64,000 nucleotides of DNA, from positions 186,001 through 250,000 of the forward strand of contig NZ_JNXC01000006.1 in the NCBI RefSeq assembly GCF_000716595.1, given 5' to 3'. Of the stretch, positions 34,841 through 44,365 are shown in pieces. The position numbers were made by a program, and so were the translations under genes. Below the pieces are notes generated by a model that saw only the letters and a list, made by a program, of their open reading frames with translations, was not told the origin of the DNA and searched no databases. Source of the DNA: Saccharothrix sp. NRRL B-16314 (lineage in GTDB: Bacteria; Actinomycetota; Actinomycetes; Mycobacteriales; Pseudonocardiaceae). Position 1 is the stretch's first letter. Each line of letters opens with the position of its first letter.

Positions 34841-36406
34841 TCAGCCCCGGGCGACGACGGAGATGTCCGACGGGTCGTAGAGACCCGGCTGGGTCCAGCC
34901 GTCGAGGTCGTACTCGGACATGCACTTGTCGACGAAGCCCTTCAGCTCGTCGGCCATGCCGGAGCCCTCGTACGCCCACACGGTCTGGAAACGCACGGCC
35001 TCGTGGTCGCCGCCGTAGTTGCGCTCGTAGAGCTCGTGCCGGCCGCCGAACTCGGTGCCGATCGAGTCCCACAGGAGCTTCATCAGCTTGACCCGGTCGA
35101 TGGCCTGCACCCCGTTGGAGCCGCGCAGGTACTGGTCCAGGTACGGGCGGATCTCGCCGTTCTTCCAGTCGGACGCGTGCGAGTTGAGGTAGATGAGGCT
35201 GCTGCCCAGGGTCTGCTCGAGGATTTCCTTGATCCGCGGGTAGCCGACGCCCATGAACGTCCGGTAGGCCATGCCGAACCGGCCGTTCGGCTGGACGCTG
35301 TCGCCGACCCACGCCTCGGGCGACTTCGCCATCGCGTCGGACAGGCCCCAGAACAGGTCGCGCCAGTTCAGGATCTCGCCGACCTGCGCCTGCACACCGC
35401 GGAAGGCGGACGTGCCGGTCATCTCGACGGCCTTCATCGCGCACCCGGCGATGAAGTCGAGCTTCACGGCGAGGCGCGTGCAGCCGTGGAACGTGAAGCG
35501 GTTGACGAAGCCCGAGCCGTTCGCGAACGCGTTGGCGGACTCCGCGTCGTACATGAAGACGTTCTCCCACGGCACGAGAACCTCGTCGAACACCATGATG
35601 GCGTCGTTCTCGTCCATCCGGCTCGACAGCGGGTAGTCGAACGGCGTGCCCATCGCCTTCGCGGCCATCTCGTAGGACGCGCGGCAGAACAGCTTGAGGC
35701 CGGGCGAGCCCATCGGCACGGTGAACACCAGGCCGAACTTCTTGTCCCGCAACGGCAATCCGTAATGCGCGATGAAGTTCGCGTTGGTGAGCGCGGAACC
35801 GGTGGCGACGACCTTGGCCCCCGACACGATCAGCCCGCTGTCGGTCTCCCTCTTCACGTGCACGCAGACGTCGGCCGTCTCGTCGGCCGGCTTGTGCCGG
35901 TCGATCGGCGGGTGCACGATCGCGTGGTTGAAGTACAGCAACCGCTCCTGCGCGTCCTTGAACCACCGCAGCGCGTTGGCCTGGTATTCGCCGTAGAACT
36001 CGGAGTTCACGCCGAGCGTGCCGAGGAACGCGGCCTTGTAATCGGGGGTCCGGCCCATCCACCCGTAGACCAGGCGCTGCCACGCGACGATCGCGTCGCG
36101 CGACTTCACCAGGTCGTCGGAGGTCCGCGCGGACTTGAAGAACGGGTGGGTGAAGCCGCCGTTGCCCGTCTCCGTCGGCACGCGCAGGACGCCTTCGGCT
36201 TCCGGCTCGTGCAATGCGTCGTAGAGGCGGGCGATCGAGCGCGCGCTGTTGTAGAACGCGGGGTGGGCGGTGACGTCGCGCACCCGTTCGCCGTAGATGT
36301 AGACCTCGCGGTCGTCGCGCAGTGATTCGAGGTACTGCGCGCCCGTCATCGGTCGGACATCGTTGGCCGTGCCTGCCGACTGGGGGTTGGGTGCGACGGT
36401 GGTCAT
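34841..36406 (-). CDS. hpaB: 4-hydroxyphenylacetate 3-monooxygenase, oxygenase component
   Basis: 521 residues, the usual size. It hydroxylates a para-hydroxyphenyl substrate ortho to the OH with reduced FAD and oxygen. Conserved stretches are [20 protein letters not shown] at the N-terminus, [13 protein letters not shown] near 122, [23 protein letters not shown] near 285 and [13 protein letters not shown] near the C-terminus. GGAAGGAAG precedes ATG 36406. It forms the front of a meta-cleavage pathway with hpaC and the divergent plus-strand genes. Tyrosine or a related phenol could be the actual substrate. Confidence 0.93.
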   Translation of the reverse strand: MTTVAPNPQSAGTANDVRPMTGAQYLESLRDDREVYIYGERVRDVTAHPAFYNSARSIARLYDALHEPEAEGVLRVPTETGNGGFTHPFFKSARTSDDLVKSRDAIVAWQRLVYGWMGRTPDYKAAFLGTLGVNSEFYGEYQANALRWFKDAQERLLYFNHAIVHPPIDRHKPADETADVCVHVKRETDSGLIVSGAKVVATGSALTNANFIAHYGLPLRDKKFGLVFTVPMGSPGLKLFCRASYEMAAKAMGTPFDYPLSSRMDENDAIMVFDEVLVPWENVFMYDAESANAFANGSGFVNRFTFHGCTRLAVKLDFIAGCAMKAVEMTGTSAFRGVQAQVGEILNWRDLFWGLSDAMAKSPEAWVGDSVQPNGRFGMAYRTFMGVGYPRIKEILEQTLGSSLIYLNSHASDWKNGEIRPYLDQYLRGSNGVQAIDRVKLMKLLWDSIGTEFGGRHELYERNYGGDHEAVRFQTVWAYEGSGMADELKGFVDKCMSEYDLDGWTQPGLYDPSDISVVARG

Positions 36407-36447
36407 GGGCTTCCTTCCCTGAACTGCGGTCTCGGGTGTGCGCGGCG

Positions 36448-37983
36448 TCATGCGGTCTGGAGGGTGGTGCCCGCCGCGGGCAGTCCATTCGCGGGTTCGA
36501 GCAGGAGCAGGTCGTCGACGATGTCCCGCGCGCGGTCCACCAACGACGGCATGCCGAAGGTGAAGAACAGGCTGCCACCGGCGAGGTCGCCGAGCGCGTG
36601 GAAGCGGTGGTCGGGAACGCCGTCCACGGTCAGCCGGCTGGTGGCCCGTTCGACGTGCACGCCGCCGCGCGGGTGCGCCTGGGCCAGCCCGGCACCCACC
36701 AGGCCGTCGACCAGTGGTTTCGCCATCGCCGACGTCGAGCGGACGGCGGGGTTCACCGCGTTGATGACGACGTCGACGGCCGTCGTGCGTTCGGCGACCG
36801 TGAAGGTGAAGCCCTCCCCCGCCACGGCGACCTGCCGCACGCCGGGGACGATCTCCAGCTGCCCGCGGTCGACCAGCCCGACGAGCTTCTGGGCTGCGGC
36901 TGCGGTCATGGGGCAGCAGATGCTCATCATCGCGCGGTAGTGGCGTCGGATCAGGCCGGACTTGTCCTCCTCGGAGAGGAGCGTCCACACGTCCGGTCCG
37001 GTCGCCGGCACGGCGTACTGGAGGATCCGCAGTGCGCGGTCGGGTGAATCGACGGCGGCGAGGTGCCGGCGCAGTCTGGTGGTCGGGTCTTCCCGGTCGA
37101 GCGAATCGAGTTCCGCGAGCACGGTCGCGGGGTTCTCCCCGGCGGAGATCAACTCGGCCCGCATCATCTCCACGAGCCGGTCGAGCCCCAGGGTCTCACC
37201 GCGTAACGCGGCGTCGCGTAACTCGTCCGGGCGGAAGTGGACCAGCTGGTGCGACAACGGCGTCTGCCGCACGGTCGGCAGCACCCCGCTGCGCGACAGC
37301 ATGTGCACGCGCCCGCGATGTCCTTTTGCCGCCAACGCGAGCACGACGTCCACTCCGGTCAGCCCGCTGCCCAGCACCGCGACGTCCTGGTCCGGGTCGA
37401 CCTGGCCGAGGGTCTTCGCCAGCGGGTACGGGTCGACCACGTAACCTGGCGTGCCCTTGAGCCCGTAGTCGTCGGGTGGCGCGCCACGGCCCGTGCAGAG
37501 GACGACACGGTCCACGACGGACACATCGCCGTCGTCGGTCGTCAGTATCACCCCATCATCCGATGTGTCCGCGGAGACGACCTGCTTGCGAACCACGGAC
37601 ACCCGCCACCCTGATTCGGCGAGGTGGACCAGCGCATCGCGGGCGGAGTCCTCCAGGTACTCGCCGTACATGGCGCGCGGGATGAACTTGATGCCGCACA
37701 GCGGGTCCATGTAGTCGTTCTCGCCCTGCGCCTTCGGGTACCGCGCCGCGAGCCATCGCGTGAAGTGCGCTTTGTCCCCGCTGCGGATCGTCATGCCCTC
37801 GGGTGCGATGTTGACCCGGACAGCGGTGACGTCCCGTTGGTACGGCCTTCCCCGCCAGAGGTGCGGTGAGGGGTCGAATACGGTGATCGCCCCGCCGCCT
37901 ACGTCCGACCGGGCGAGTGCGTCGAGCAGGCACACGGTCGAGGCGCCGCCGCCGACGATCCCTATTCGTCTGTCGCTACGCAT
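36448..37983 (-). CDS. FAD/NAD(P)-binding oxidoreductase-like protein
   Basis: 511 residues. The N-terminal [16 protein letters not shown] binds FAD, and [16 protein letters not shown] near residue 178 is a second dinucleotide fold, as in the FAD-NAD(P)-binding group near HpxO-like and lysine-hydroxylase-like proteins. INAVNPAV and the C-terminal [19 protein letters not shown] resemble N-hydroxylase/oxidoreductase tails. It leads the minus-strand operon, 41 nt before hpaB. Its reaction is unknown; amine oxidation or reductant supply for the pathway is possible. Confidence 0.78.
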   Translation of the reverse strand: MRSDRRIGIVGGGASTVCLLDALARSDVGGGAITVFDPSPHLWRGRPYQRDVTAVRVNIAPEGMTIRSGDKAHFTRWLAARYPKAQGENDYMDPLCGIKFIPRAMYGEYLEDSARDALVHLAESGWRVSVVRKQVVSADTSDDGVILTTDDGDVSVVDRVVLCTGRGAPPDDYGLKGTPGYVVDPYPLAKTLGQVDPDQDVAVLGSGLTGVDVVLALAAKGHRGRVHMLSRSGVLPTVRQTPLSHQLVHFRPDELRDAALRGETLGLDRLVEMMRAELISAGENPATVLAELDSLDREDPTTRLRRHLAAVDSPDRALRILQYAVPATGPDVWTLLSEEDKSGLIRRHYRAMMSICCPMTAAAAQKLVGLVDRGQLEIVPGVRQVAVAGEGFTFTVAERTTAVDVVINAVNPAVRSTSAMAKPLVDGLVGAGLAQAHPRGGVHVERATSRLTVDGVPDHRFHALGDLAGGSLFFTFGMPSLVDRARDIVDDLLLLEPANGLPAAGTTLQTA

Positions 37984-38529
37984 GGCGTCGAGCTCACCTG
38001 AGTCCCTCCTGGATCGTGCACGCACACGCCGACTGCCCCCGGTTCGGAGGCAGCCCAAGGGAGGCGCGTGCGAACGCGCCACTGGTCAATTGGAAGAATG
38101 GGATGCCCCAGCGGTGAAATGCAGCCAAGAAAAGTCCCCAGACCGGCTGCAAGGCGACTGGCGAGTTACCAGAACGCCCTCCCCTGCTTCGACGCTACCT
38201 GTCCGGATACCCGGGGTCAACCAACTCGTCGAGGGGTCCCACAGTGCGGCTTCGAACGCACTTGCTTGACCGGTCGGGGTCCCGTGTGGAAGATGGATCG
38301 AGGTCACCGGGGGGCGTGTTCACGTGGCATACCTTGAGCCATTCGGCCGAGGAGATGCCGACGGAGTCGTCCTTTCGGATTAATCTTCCACCCTCACCCA
38401 CCAGCATCGCTCCAGCCCGGAGCGATGCTCCCGCACGCCGCGAGCAGAATCGCGGCCGACGTCTCAGATCTGCGCCGATAAGATTTCTCGATGCCGGTGT
38501 CCGCAATGCGGACGGAGTTGGGGAGATTT
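37984..38529. promoter_or_regulatory. Divergent promoter region of the aromatic catabolic operons
   Basis: 546 nt between divergent operons with no supportable gene. The stretch 38360-38400, including GGATTAATCTTCC, is AT-richer than its surroundings and is a likely promoter zone for the aldehyde dehydrogenase operon. No regulator gene is encoded in this gap; any controlling protein is elsewhere. Confidence 0.5.
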
Positions 38530-40014
38530 ATGTCCGCAGCACTTGACGGACAAACCGGGCAAGTCCTCCCGGAAGTGCGACACCTGATCAACGGCGCCTC
38601 GGTGCCCGCAGCCGGCGGGGAGACGTTCGACACCCGTGACCCGCACGACAACACGGTGCTGGCGGCCGTCGCCCGTGGTGGCGCCGAGGACGCGCGTGCC
38701 GCCCTGACGGCGGCCCGCACGGCGTTCGACGAGGGCCCGTGGCCGCGGATGACGCCGCGCGAACGGGCCCGGGTGCTGCACGCCGTCGCGGACGCGGTCG
38801 AGGCGCACGGCGAAGAACTCGCCCAGCTGGAGACCCGTGACGCGGGCAAGATCATCCGCGTCACGCGGCACGCCGACATCCCGCGAGTGGCCCACAACCT
38901 GCGGTTCTTCGCCGACTACGCCAGTTTCGCGGCGGACTCGGCGTACCCGGACGGGCCACTGCTCTCCTACACGCTCCACCCGCCGGCGGGCGTCGTCAGC
39001 GCGATCAGCCCGTGGAACGCGCCGCTGATGCTGGCGACGTGGAAGCTCGCGCCGGCCCTGGCGTTCGGGAACACGGCGGTGCTCAAGCCCGCGCCGCAGA
39101 CCCCGCTGACCGCGGCCAGGTTCGGGGAGATCGCCCTGGAGGCGGGCCTGCCCGAGGGCGTGCTCAACATCGTGCACGGTTTCGGCGGTGACGAGGTGGC
39201 CGGACCGCTCACCAGCGATCCGCGGGTGGACCGGATCACCTTCACCGGGTCGACCGCCACCGGGGTGAAGATCATGGCCGCGGCGGCGGCGAATCTCACA
39301 CCGGTGTCGGCCGAATTGGGCGGGAAGTCGGCGAACATCGTCTTCGACGACGCGGACCTGGACGTCGCCGTGCCGGAGTCGATCAAGGCGGCATTCGCCG
39401 GCAACGGTCAAGTGTGCTTCGCGGGAACCCGCCTGTTCGTCCAGCGCGGCATCCTCGAAGAATTTTTGGCGCGGTTCACCGAAGCCGCGGCCAAGATCGT
39501 GGTCGGCGATCCGAAGGACCCGGCTTCGGACATGGGGCCGCTAATCGAGCAGCGCCACCTCGACAAAGTGCACGGCTATGTCGAACTGGCCGCCGAAGAA
39601 GGCGGGGAAATCATCGCCGGTGGTGCGCGGATGACGGCGGCCGGTTTGGCCGACGGTTTCTACTACACCCCGACGATCGTCACCGGGTTGTCCAACGACA
39701 GCCGCACCGCGCAAGAGGAGATCTTCGGACCGGTGGAATCGGTCATCCCCTTCGACACCGAAGAGGAAGCGATCACGCTGGCGAACGCGAGCCGTTACGG
39801 CCTGTCCGGAATCCTGTTCACCCGGGACCTGGACCGCGCGCACCGGCTGGCCGCCCGGTGGCGGGCCGGCACGGTGTGGATCAACACGTACTTCGACCGC
39901 GACCTGCGCCTGCCGTTCGGCGGGGAGGGCGCCAGCGGTGTCGGCCGGGAGGGCGGCCAGTACTCGCGCGAGTTCTTCACCGAGCCGCGAGCCGTCATGG
40001 TGCGCGTTCGCTGA
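38530..40014 (+). CDS. Aldehyde dehydrogenase, HpaE-like (carboxymethylhydroxymuconate semialdehyde)
   Basis: 494 residues of the NAD(P) aldehyde dehydrogenase superfamily. It has ISPWNAPLMLATWK near 158, catalytic Glu in AELGGKSANIVF near 265, Cys in GNGQVCFAGTRLFV near 299, and EEIFGPVESVIPF near 397. ATG 38530 follows GGGGAG by 5 nt. As first gene of the plus operon it fits HpaE, which oxidises the semialdehyde from ring cleavage to the dicarboxylate. A 2-hydroxymuconic semialdehyde substrate is a close alternative. Confidence 0.88.
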   Translation: MSAALDGQTGQVLPEVRHLINGASVPAAGGETFDTRDPHDNTVLAAVARGGAEDARAALTAARTAFDEGPWPRMTPRERARVLHAVADAVEAHGEELAQLETRDAGKIIRVTRHADIPRVAHNLRFFADYASFAADSAYPDGPLLSYTLHPPAGVVSAISPWNAPLMLATWKLAPALAFGNTAVLKPAPQTPLTAARFGEIALEAGLPEGVLNIVHGFGGDEVAGPLTSDPRVDRITFTGSTATGVKIMAAAAANLTPVSAELGGKSANIVFDDADLDVAVPESIKAAFAGNGQVCFAGTRLFVQRGILEEFLARFTEAAAKIVVGDPKDPASDMGPLIEQRHLDKVHGYVELAAEEGGEIIAGGARMTAAGLADGFYYTPTIVTGLSNDSRTAQEEIFGPVESVIPFDTEEEAITLANASRYGLSGILFTRDLDRAHRLAARWRAGTVWINTYFDRDLRLPFGGEGASGVGREGGQYSREFFTEPRAVMVRVR

Positions 40015-40015
40015 G

Positions 40016-40041
40016 CCGTCGAGCCGAACCGTCGAGCCGAA
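40016..40041. repeat. 13-nt tandem repeat, two copies
   Basis: The unit CCGTCGAGCCGAA occurs twice in tandem directly behind the aldehyde dehydrogenase stop, followed by similar degenerate CCGTCGGGCC text. It is probably replication slippage in non-coding sequence. Confidence 0.8.
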
Positions 40042-40112
40042 CCGGGCCGTCGGGCCGCGCCGTACCGAGCCCGTCGCGCCATCACAGGACGTCCACGTAC
40101 GAAAGGGGAGGA

Positions 40113-40766
40113 ATGGTCTCGACCGAGATCGCCCAGGAGAAGCAGGGCAAGCACCCGCCCGAGCGCCCGACGCGCCCGTACGGCTACCTGGTCACCGCGA
40201 CGTCGCGGGTGGCGCAACGCGCCCTGGGCGTGGACCGGCCGGTGTTCGCGGAGCTGGCCGCCGCGGACTTCCGGCCGGAGCACCAGCCGATCGACGTCCG
40301 GTTCACCGCGCCCACCGTCCAGACCGGACTCGCGTTCGTGCTCGGCCGTCCGCTCGCGGGACCGGACGTGACGGTGGTGGACGTCGTCCGCGCGGTGGAC
40401 CACGTGCTGCTCGCGGCCGACATCAGCGAATCGCCGGAATCGGAGGCACCCGCAGGGGCGCGCCGGGTCGTGGTGCTGGGCACACGACCGTCCGGTGTGG
40501 ACGGTATCGACCTGCGGCTGGCGGGCTGCCTGCTGCACCGCGACGGCGAGCTCGTCGAGACGGGCGCCGGCGGGATGATGCTCGGCTCCCCGCTCAACGC
40601 CCTGGTGTGGCTGGCGAACGAGGTCTGCGCGGAAGGGCTCGCGCTGGCCGCGGGCCAGGTCGTGCTCGTGTGCTCGATGACCAGGCCGGCCGCCCTGCCG
40701 GCGGGTGCGGCGGCCGTCGTCTCCGTGCCCGGCCTTGGTTCGGTCACCGCGGTGCTCGGGGCGTGA
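40113..40766 (+). CDS. MhpD/HpaH-fold protein lacking metal-binding acidic residues
   Basis: 217 residues. ATG 40113 has AAAGGGGAGG upstream. The sequence aligns with the hydratase/decarboxylase family (2-hydroxypentadienoate hydratase, 4-oxalocrotonate decarboxylase), for instance FVLGRPLAGPDVT against FVMGERLVGPGVT in the next gene, and VPGLGSVTAVLG at the end. Where the next protein has E-P-E, this one has Q-T-G, and the third metal ligand Glu is Asp. It is also shortened at the N-terminus. It could be a structural partner of the active hydratase, as family decarboxylase and hydratase form complexes, or a diverged HpaG substitute. Confidence 0.7.
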   Translation: MVSTEIAQEKQGKHPPERPTRPYGYLVTATSRVAQRALGVDRPVFAELAAADFRPEHQPIDVRFTAPTVQTGLAFVLGRPLAGPDVTVVDVVRAVDHVLLAADISESPESEAPAGARRVVVLGTRPSGVDGIDLRLAGCLLHRDGELVETGAGGMMLGSPLNALVWLANEVCAEGLALAAGQVVLVCSMTRPAALPAGAAAVVSVPGLGSVTAVLGA

Positions 40767-40786
40767 CGGCGATGGAGGGAACCCAG

Positions 40787-41587
40787 ATGACCGGAGCCAC
40801 CGACATCCGCCCCGGCGACGTCGCCCGCGCCGCGCAGGTCCTGCTGGACGCCGAGCGGTCGCGGACCGCACGAGGTCCGATCACCGGGCTGTGGCCGGAC
40901 CTGGACCTGACCACCGCGTACACGATCCAGTTCGAGGCGCTGCGCCGCCGCCTGGACCGGGGTGAACGGCTGATCGGCGTGAAGCTCGGCCTGACCTCGC
41001 GCGCCAAGCAGCGGCGGATGGGCATCGACTACCCGTCGCTGGCCTGGCTGACCGACGCGATGGTCCTGCCCGCCGGCGCGCCGCTGCCCCGGGAACGGCT
41101 GATCCACCCGAGGGCGGAGCCCGAGATCGTGTTCGTGATGGGTGAACGGCTGGTCGGGCCCGGAGTCACCGCGGCAACGGCACTGCGCGCCGTCGCGAGC
41201 GTGCACGGCGGGATCGAGGTCATCGACAGCCGGTACCGCGACTTCAAGTTCACCATGCAGGACGCGGTCGCCGACAACAGCTCGTCCGGCCTGTTCGTCC
41301 TCGGGCCGGTCTCCGTCGCGCCCGAACGGCTCGACCTCGCGCACGAGGCCTGCCTGTTGGAAGTGGACGGCCAGGTCGAGGACGCCGCGACGGGCGCCGC
41401 CGTGCAGGGACACCCGGCCGAGGCGCTGGCGCTCGCGGCCAACCTCCTCGGCGCCAGGGGTCTCGCGATCGAACCCGGCTGGCTCGTGCTCACCGGCGGC
41501 ATGACGGACGCCGTCCACGTCACGCCCGGCGCCCGCGTCGCCGCCCACTTCACCACCCTCGGAACCGTGACGCTCGCAGGAGGCTGA
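40787..41587 (+). CDS. hpaH: 2-oxo-hept-4-ene-1,7-dioate hydratase-like (HpaH family)
   Basis: 266 residues, the size of HpaH and of 4-oxalocrotonate decarboxylases. It shows LIGVKLGLTSRAKQRRMGID near 60, the metal ligands E-P-E in RAEPEIVFVMGE, and the third Glu in GGIEVIDSRY with DFKFTMQDAVADNSSS following. ATG 40787 is preferred, with GGAGGG 7 nt upstream; an in-frame GTG at 40763 overlaps the previous stop but has a weak site. It adds water to, or decarboxylates, the 2-oxo-enoate intermediate of meta-cleavage. Hydratase versus decarboxylase cannot be settled by eye. Confidence 0.85.
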   Translation: MTGATDIRPGDVARAAQVLLDAERSRTARGPITGLWPDLDLTTAYTIQFEALRRRLDRGERLIGVKLGLTSRAKQRRMGIDYPSLAWLTDAMVLPAGAPLPRERLIHPRAEPEIVFVMGERLVGPGVTAATALRAVASVHGGIEVIDSRYRDFKFTMQDAVADNSSSGLFVLGPVSVAPERLDLAHEACLLEVDGQVEDAATGAAVQGHPAEALALAANLLGARGLAIEPGWLVLTGGMTDAVHVTPGARVAAHFTTLGTVTLAGG

Positions 41588-41589
41588 CC

Positions 41590-41820
41590 GTGCCGTTCAT
41601 CGACGTTTCCCTCGGGACCGGGCGCACCCCGCAGCAGATCCGGGACCTGATCCACGAGCTGACCGAGGCCGCGCACCGGGCCGTCGGCGCGCCGAAAGCC
41701 AACATCCGGGTCGTCATCAGAGAGGTCGAGCCGGAGCACTGGGCGGCAGGCGACGTCACCATCGCCGAGCGGACTTCCGCCGCGGCGGCCACCACCGAGC
41801 ACAGTGAACAGGAGAAATGA
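41590..41820 (+). CDS. 4-oxalocrotonate tautomerase-family protein
   Basis: 76 residues. The catalytic N-terminal Pro follows the initiator (M-P-F-I-D-V), and GRTPQQIRDLIHELTEAAHRAVG is the family helix. It isomerises the enol/keto dicarboxylate, the role HpaF or XylH plays after semialdehyde oxidation. GTG 41590 has AGGAGG 6 nt upstream, and the stop overlaps an ATG of the next gene. The last 15 residues are Ala/Thr/Glu-rich and beyond the usual family length. Confidence 0.86.
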   Translation: MPFIDVSLGTGRTPQQIRDLIHELTEAAHRAVGAPKANIRVVIREVEPEHWAAGDVTIAERTSAAAATTEHSEQEK

Positions 41821-41822
41821 CG

Positions 41823-42812
41823 ATGTCCGACCTGGACCCGGAGTTCCGCCGGCACGAGATCGCCCACCTGGCCCGGGTGGAGTTGCACACACCCGACCCC
41901 GACGGCACCCTGTGGTTCTTCAAGGACCTGCTCGGCATGTACGAGACCTACCGCGAGGGGCAGTCGGTCTACCTCCGCGGCTACGAGGACCCGTACCAGT
42001 GGAGCCTGAAGGTCACCGAGGCCGCGCAGCCGCGGATGGACCACTTCGCCATGCGGACCGCGTCGCCGGACGCCCTGGAGCGGCGGGTCAAGGCGATCCG
42101 GGACGGCAACGTCGAGGGCCGCTGGCACGACGGCGACTACGGGTACGGCAAGACCTACCAGTTCGACACCCCCGACGGCCACCGGATGAACCTGCTGTGG
42201 GAGGTCGAGAAGTACCAGGCGCCGCCGGAGCTGAAGAGCAAGATCCTCACCCGGCCGTCGAAGAAGCCGTTGCAGGGCCTGCCGATCAAGCGCATCGACC
42301 ACCTGAACCTGCTCGCCAGCGAGGTCACCCCGACCAAGAAGTCCTTCGAGCGCTACCTGGGCATGCAGACCCGTGAGCGGGTCGTCGACGGCGAGGTCGA
42401 GATCGGTGCCTGGCTGAGCAGCAACATCCTCGGCCACGAGATCGCGATCATGCACGACGCACGCGGCGCGCGGGGCCGCCTGCACCACGTGGCGTTCTAC
42501 TACGGCGTGCAGCAGCACACCGTGGACGCCGCGGAGATGTTCCGGGACTACGACATCAAGATCGAGGCGGGACCGGACCGCCACGGCATCACCCAGGGCG
42601 CGTTCCTGTACGTGTTCGAGCCCGGGGGCAACCGGATCGAGCTGTTCGGCGACCCGGGGATCCTGGAGCTGGAGCCGGACTTCGAGACCAGGACGTGGAC
42701 GATGGCGGACATCGACACGGCCACCGCCATCGGCGGCACGAACCTGCCCCAGGAGACGTACTTCACCTACGGCACGCCCCCCGTGGACGACCCCGAGGCC
42801 GAAACGGCCTGA
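41823..42812 (+). CDS. Extradiol (catechol 2,3-type) ring-cleavage dioxygenase, homoprotocatechuate-like
   Basis: 329 residues of the two-domain type I extradiol (vicinal oxygen chelate) family. The metal ligands are His in KRIDHLNLLA near 158, His in GRLHHVAFYYG near 221, and Glu in GGNRIELFGDPG near 270. It opens the ring of the catechol made by HpaBC to give the semialdehyde. ATG 41823 is preferred over 41817, because AGGAG is 8 nt before it. Actinobacterial homoprotocatechuate dioxygenases use Fe or Mn. The gene ends the operon at a strong hairpin. Confidence 0.88.
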   Translation: MSDLDPEFRRHEIAHLARVELHTPDPDGTLWFFKDLLGMYETYREGQSVYLRGYEDPYQWSLKVTEAAQPRMDHFAMRTASPDALERRVKAIRDGNVEGRWHDGDYGYGKTYQFDTPDGHRMNLLWEVEKYQAPPELKSKILTRPSKKPLQGLPIKRIDHLNLLASEVTPTKKSFERYLGMQTRERVVDGEVEIGAWLSSNILGHEIAIMHDARGARGRLHHVAFYYGVQQHTVDAAEMFRDYDIKIEAGPDRHGITQGAFLYVFEPGGNRIELFGDPGILELEPDFETRTWTMADIDTATAIGGTNLPQETYFTYGTPPVDDPEAETA

Positions 42813-42833
42813 CGCCTCGCACGGTCTGCCGGT

Positions 42834-42876
42834 GCCGCCGGTGGTGACGAGTGGCCCACTCGTCACCACCGGCGGC
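42834..42876. terminator. Long terminator hairpin after the dioxygenase gene
   Basis: A perfect 21-bp inverted repeat (42834-42854 with 42856-42876) lies 21 nt after the stop. This is one of the strongest stems in the window and separates the catabolic operon from the metal transporter gene, although read-through is possible. Confidence 0.85.
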
Positions 42877-42906
42877 GCCACCACGAGCACTCACCAGGAG
42901 GAAGGC

Positions 42907-44139
42907 GTGACGACCACACCCGTTCGCAGGAAAGCGGCCAACTTACGGGGAAGGGCCGCGTTGTTGGGGCCCGCCTTCGTGGCCGCGATCGCCTACGTCG
43001 ACCCCGGCAACGTCGCGACGAACACCGCGGCCGGCGCGCGTTACGGCTACCTGCTCGTCTGGGTCCTCGTCGCGGCGAACGTCGTGGCGGGTCTCGTCCA
43101 GTACCTGTCGGCGAAGCTCGGCCTGGTCTCGGGGCGCTCGCTGCCCGAGGCGGTCCGGGACCGGCTGCCCAAGCCCGCTCGGCTGGCGTACTGGGGGCAG
43201 GCCGAGATCGTCGCGATGGCGACCGACCTGGCCGAGGTGCTGGGCGGTGCCATCGCGCTGAACATCCTGTTCGGCCTGCCGCTGCTGTGGGGCGGCCTGA
43301 TCACCGGCGTGGTGTCGACCGTCCTGCTGTTCGTGCAGGACCGACGGGGTCAGAAGCCGTTCGAGCGGCTGATCACGACGTTCCTGGTCGTCATCGCGTG
43401 CGGGTTCGCGGCCGGGCTGCTCGTGTCACCGCCTACTGCCGAGGTGTTCGGTGGCCTCGTGCCCCGCTTCGACGGCACCGACAGCGTGCTGCTGGCCGCC
43501 GGGATGCTCGGCGCCACCGTGATGCCGCACGCCGTGTACCTGCACTCGGCGCTGGCGCGTGATCGCCACGGCCACGTCACGGGGTCCGCGGTCCGACGCG
43601 TCCTCGCCGCCACGCGCGCCGACGTGGTGATGGCGATGTTGCTGGCGGGCGCGGTCAACCTCGCGCTGCTGCTGGTCGCGGCGAGTGCGCTCCGGGGTTC
43701 GGAGAACATCGACGAGGTGTCGGGCGTGCACGCCGCCATCGGCTCGACCCTGGGCGGCGGGATCGCCTTCCTGTTCGCGATCGGCCTGCTGGCTTCCGGT
43801 CTGGCGTCGACGGCCGTCGGGAACTACTCCGGCGCGGTGGTGCTCGACGGGCTCCTGCACGTGCGGGTTCCGCTGATGCTCCGCCGGGTCGTCACGCTCG
43901 TCCCGGCCCTCGCGCTGCTCGCATCGGGGTTCGACCCGACGGACGCGCTCGTGCTCTCGCAGGTCGTGCTGTCGATGGGCATCCCGTTCGCGCTGGTCCC
44001 GCTGGTCCGGCTGACGTCGTCGGTCGCCACGATGGGAGACCACGTCAACCGGCGGGCGACCACCGCGTGCGCGTGGATCGCGGTGGTGGCGATCATCGCG
44101 CTGAACCTGACCCTGGTCGCTCTGGTGGTGACCGGTTGA
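42907..44139 (+). CDS. mntH: Nramp divalent metal (Mn/Fe) importer
   Basis: 410 residues with about 11 membrane helices. The proton-coupled metal site motifs are present: YVDPGNVATN in helix 1 near residue 34 and GATVMPHAVYLHS in helix 6 near 210. EIVAMATDLAEVLGGAIAL is a further Nramp signature. GTG 42907 follows AGGAGGAA. It imports Mn(II), possibly Fe(II), across the cytoplasmic membrane. It lies 30 nt beyond the terminator of the extradiol dioxygenase gene on the same strand, which may be meaningful as that enzyme needs such a metal. Confidence 0.92.
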   Translation: MTTTPVRRKAANLRGRAALLGPAFVAAIAYVDPGNVATNTAAGARYGYLLVWVLVAANVVAGLVQYLSAKLGLVSGRSLPEAVRDRLPKPARLAYWGQAEIVAMATDLAEVLGGAIALNILFGLPLLWGGLITGVVSTVLLFVQDRRGQKPFERLITTFLVVIACGFAAGLLVSPPTAEVFGGLVPRFDGTDSVLLAAGMLGATVMPHAVYLHSALARDRHGHVTGSAVRRVLAATRADVVMAMLLAGAVNLALLLVAASALRGSENIDEVSGVHAAIGSTLGGGIAFLFAIGLLASGLASTAVGNYSGAVVLDGLLHVRVPLMLRRVVTLVPALALLASGFDPTDALVLSQVVLSMGIPFALVPLVRLTSSVATMGDHVNRRATTACAWIAVVAIIALNLTLVALVVTG

Positions 44140-44151
44140 GACGGGGGCCGT

Positions 44152-44171
44152 TCGGCTGAACGATCAGCCGA
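44152..44171. terminator. Hairpin after mntH
   Basis: An 8-bp stem TCGGCTGA/TCAGCCGA with a 4-nt loop (ACGA) lies 12 nt after the mntH stop, a likely terminator. Confidence 0.7.
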
Positions 44172-44365
44172 CGAAGTGCAACCAGCGTCTCAAATCATTC
44201 GCCGGAAACCCGAAGTCCCCAATGTCTTCTGCGTATTCGGCAATGGCGCCCGAAGATTTGCTGCTCTAGCGTCTGCTCACGTTCGCGCGAACACGTTCGG
44301 CACGCCGTGACCGGTGAGCGGCCTGTCCCGCTCGCCGGTCCTGACGCTGGAATCAGGGAGTGAAC

